Assembly (NCBI GenBank): GCA_963764675.1 | Contig: CAVXTQ010000007.1 | Span: 310,001-374,000, forward strand | Direction of reading: 5' to 3' | DNA from: Acidiferrum sp963764675 | GTDB taxonomy: Bacteria > Acidobacteriota > Terriglobia > Acidiferrales > UBA7541 | DNA length: 64,000 bases | In this document: positions 62,004 through 64,000 of the stretch, piece by piece | Layout: every line of letters begins with the position of its first letter | Numbering within the stretch: position 1 is the stretch's first letter | Made by a program: the position numbers and the translations under genes | Notes under the pieces: model-generated | The model's database searches: none | The model's input: only the letters and a program-made list of their open reading frames with translations | What the model was told of the DNA's origin: nothing

Positions 62004-63583
62004 AATACTCAGTGGACCGCCTGATTCTAGCTTTCGCTTTATCGTTCGGTCTCCTGGCCGCCGCATGCGGCGGTGGGGGTGGCACCATTACCCCCACACC
62101 AGCGCCGACACCCACTTCCGGTCCTTTTTCCGCTTCCAGCCTAAACGGCACGTATGCCTTTGAGATGACTGGTTCAGATTCGGCAGGTTTCTTCACGCGC
62201 ATTGGCAGCTTCGCGGCCAACGGTTCGGGCACGATAACGGGGGGAGTGAACGATCTCAATAGCGGCTTGGTCCCCGGAGTCGCAACTCTGGCGCTTAGCA
62301 GCAGTTCTTACACAATGCAGTCCAACGGTAAGGGAACGCTGACCCTGATCGATCAGGCGGAAACCCTGCAATTTAGCATCGTCATGACCTCGGCGACCGA
62401 CGGACTGCTCACAGAGATCGACGGCAACGCCACGGGTAGCGGCAATTTTACGGTACAGGACACCACTACGTTTGCCTCCTTTCCCAACAACATTAGCGGT
62501 CCTTATGTTTTCGATTTTACTGGCGTGGATCCGAGCTCAACCGGCGAATCGTTAGTCGGCCGATTCACTGGAAATAGCGGCGGGGGCATCAGCAGCGGCG
62601 TCGTAGACATCAATGACGACTTCACGTCGCTCGGCCAGGAGTTGATCACCAACGCTAGCTTTATCCTTGATACCAGCAACGGCCCGACTTCTGGCCGCGG
62701 AGCCGTGGCCTTCACGATTGGTGGAAACGCGCTGAATTTCGTTACTTACTTGGTGAGCGCCAACCACGTCAGACTGATGCGGACTGATTACCCCGCTGCC
62801 AGCATCGGTGATGCGGTCGCCCAGACTGGCACGATCCCGACCACCGCGAGCGGTTTAACTGGAAACTTTGTGTTTTCAGTTGGGGGGCAGAGCCTTTCGG
62901 GCGGCGACGCTCGCGCCGGAAGATTCAGCTTATCTGGCGGTGTGGTGAGCAGCATTCAAATGGACGACGACGATTCCAGCGCCAGCGGGTCCGGCAACAG
63001 CAATCCCAGTCAGGTCCCCAAAGGGACGATTAGCGCGGCGGCTTACACAGTTGACTCCACGGGCGACGGCCGAGGAACCATATCGTTCACGGACTCCAGC
63101 CTGGGAACTTTCTCATTTATCTTTTATCTCATCTCCCCAACTCAGGCATTCATCCAGGACGTCAGCGCCGGAGTGACATCCGATGGATCGATGCAAGCGC
63201 AGGCTACCGGCCCCTTTACCGCTTCCACGGCGGCGGGCAACTGGGCCTTCAACTGGAGCGGCGAAAGCGTCAATTCAAAGACCGGGGGATTTGGTGAGGA
63301 AGATTTCCTAGGACAATACACGCTCGCCAGTTCTGGCAGCATTACCGGGGCGGTGGATTTCACTGAGGTCTCGGCGAGCAGCGTGGTGACCAACGATGCT
63401 TTCACCGGTACACTGACAGCCACCGGGGACGGCACCGGACGGAATCCCTACAAGATCGTCTTGGGCACGTCGCCATCCACCACGCTGAATTTCAGCGCCT
63501 ACTTCATTGATGCGAACACCATCTTCGTTGTGGGCACGGACACGCACCGAATCATCGCGGGCACGCTGGTGCGCAATTTCTGA
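62000..63583 (+). CDS. Secreted lipoprotein with repeated beta domains
   Basis: The 527-residue protein starts at GTG 62000, overlapping the previous stop by four bases. Its signal peptide has a lipobox (LLAAACGGGGG). A Thr/Pro linker follows, then about four repeats of the pattern LNGTYAFEMTGSDSAGFF / GPYVFDFTGVDPSS / LTGNFVFSVGGQSLS / AAGNWAFNWSGESVNSKTGG. Each is followed by G.F...G.G.I..G..D and a strand ending in Y.hs...hhhh. This is a large outer-surface beta-repeat lipoprotein. A rho-independent terminator follows directly. Its role is unknown; adhesion or matrix functions are possible. Confidence 0.75.
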   Translation: MKYSVDRLILAFALSFGLLAAACGGGGGTITPTPAPTPTSGPFSASSLNGTYAFEMTGSDSAGFFTRIGSFAANGSGTITGGVNDLNSGLVPGVATLALSSSSYTMQSNGKGTLTLIDQAETLQFSIVMTSATDGLLTEIDGNATGSGNFTVQDTTTFASFPNNISGPYVFDFTGVDPSSTGESLVGRFTGNSGGGISSGVVDINDDFTSLGQELITNASFILDTSNGPTSGRGAVAFTIGGNALNFVTYLVSANHVRLMRTDYPAASIGDAVAQTGTIPTTASGLTGNFVFSVGGQSLSGGDARAGRFSLSGGVVSSIQMDDDDSSASGSGNSNPSQVPKGTISAAAYTVDSTGDGRGTISFTDSSLGTFSFIFYLISPTQAFIQDVSAGVTSDGSMQAQATGPFTASTAAGNWAFNWSGESVNSKTGGFGEEDFLGQYTLASSGSITGAVDFTEVSASSVVTNDAFTGTLTATGDGTGRNPYKIVLGTSPSTTLNFSAYFIDANTIFVVGTDTHRIIAGTLVRNF

Positions 63584-63609
63584 GGTGAGATGGGGTAGAT
63601 AACGGGAAG

Positions 63610-63644
63610 CCGCTCGGCCTAGGTTGGCCGGGCGGTTTCATTTT
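63610..63644 (+). terminator. Rho-independent terminator
   Basis: CCGCTCGGCC, loop TAGGTT, GGCCGGGCGG (one G-T pair), then TTTCATTTT, 26 bp after the lipoprotein stop. It overlaps the last codons of the convergent kdsB gene. Confidence 0.65.
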
Positions 63645-64000
63645 GGAGCAGCTTTTCCACCCGGGCGACGTCTTCGGGGACGTCAACGCTAACGGCGTCG
63701 TGCTCAACCTCAGCCACACGGATCTTCACGCCGTTTTCCATCCAGCGCAGTTGTTCCAGCTGCTCGATGCGCTCGAGCTCCCCTTGCGGCAGCGTGGGGT
63801 ATTCCAGCAAAGCCTCGCGCTGGAACACATACAAGCCCAGGTGCTTTAAGTGGCGCACCTGAATCTTGCTGGCGGTATCGCGCACCCAGGGGATGGGCGC
63901 GCGAGAGAAGTACAGCGCATTGCCGTCGAAATCGAGCACCGTTTTCACCACGTTGGGGTCCATGATGTCGGCCGGCGTCTTGATGGGGGTCGCCACCGTT
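63619..64000 (-). CDS. kdsB: CMP-Kdo synthetase (3-deoxy-manno-octulosonate cytidylyltransferase), 3' part only
   Basis: The window cuts the gene upstream. The visible ~126 residues contain VATPIKTPADIMDPNVVKTV, LDFDGNALYFSRAPIPWVRD, HLGLYVFQREALLEYPTLPQ and ERIEQLEQLRWMENGVKIRV, the C-terminal half of KdsB. It activates Kdo with CTP for transfer to lipid A. Direction and theme match the pyrG-kdsA-kdsD-kdsC block, from which it is separated by two opposite-strand genes. Confidence 0.93.
   Translation of the reverse strand, partial: TVATPIKTPADIMDPNVVKTVLDFDGNALYFSRAPIPWVRDTASKIQVRHLKHLGLYVFQREALLEYPTLPQGELERIEQLEQLRWMENGVKIRVAEVEHDAVSVDVPEDVARVEKLLQNETARPT

Overview
The window (64 kb, GC-rich, no rRNA or complete tRNA seen) looks like the chromosome or a metagenome contig of an acidobacterium (Acidobacteriota, Terriglobia-like). 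This is an inference from the gene types: Hanks-type Ser/Thr kinases with C-terminal propeller or TPR sensors, an ADOP-type ABC permease plus a second decayed copy, carboxypeptidase-regulatory secreted proteins, a DUF3300/DUF2950 pair, PEGA and DUF2911 secreted proteins, a GldA/F/G-DUF4340 operon, a multihaem cytochrome-TPR-reaction-centre-cytochrome fusion, and a Kdo (Gram-negative LPS) gene set.

Layout. 0-9.5 kb: end of a sensor kinase, a small membrane protein, two tandem secreted beta-sandwich proteins, a CPBP protease and an orphan sugar-binding lipoprotein. Two near-identical 203-bp MITE-like elements with terminal inverted repeats bracket 3.1-9.8 kb. 9.8-15.7 kb: nucleotidyltransferase, secreted amidohydrolase, small hypothetical genes and an IS110 transposase, embedded in copies of an ~80-bp imperfect palindrome. 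15.7-21.1 kb: a zinc-ribbon kinase flanked by resolvase tail remnants, two tiny genes, a TPR protein and a secreted GH5 glycosidase. 21.2-26.6 kb: a decayed integrative element (XRE repressor with operator-like palindromes, RepA-like ATPase, HGGxSTG protein, an integrase broken by several frameshifts) ending at a tRNA-Gly 3' fragment. 26.7-32.3 kb: a cytochrome c-sugar dehydrogenase, a nine-haem cytochrome and an acyltransferase. 32.3-36.5 kb: a broken Rhs locus with two toxin/immunity-like modules, separated by a RAYT transposase sitting between its own inverted REP sequences. 36.7-49.1 kb: HAMP receptor, DUF2911, PEGA, the Gld-like ABC operon, DUF2950/DUF3300, RMD1/YagE and gluconokinase. 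49.2-50.1 kb: a deiodinase-family selenoprotein with an in-frame UGA and a good SECIS hairpin. 50.1-56.7 kb: pyrophosphatase, a frameshifted ADOP permease and a TPR kinase. 56.7-64 kb: the Kdo/CTP cluster kdsC, kdsD, kdsA, pyrG and (at the edge) kdsB, interrupted by two secreted-protein genes on the opposite strand.

How the parts work together. KdsD, KdsA, KdsC and KdsB are the successive enzymes from ribulose-5-P to CMP-Kdo, and PyrG supplies the CTP. The Gld-like genes form one ATPase/permease/auxiliary complex. The Rhs fragments, membrane protein and cytosolic partner look like toxin/immunity remnants. The strongest item for follow-up is the selenoprotein, which an ordinary gene caller splits into two ORFs. 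Next are the Rhs/RAYT locus and the nested MITE-in-palindrome repeats.
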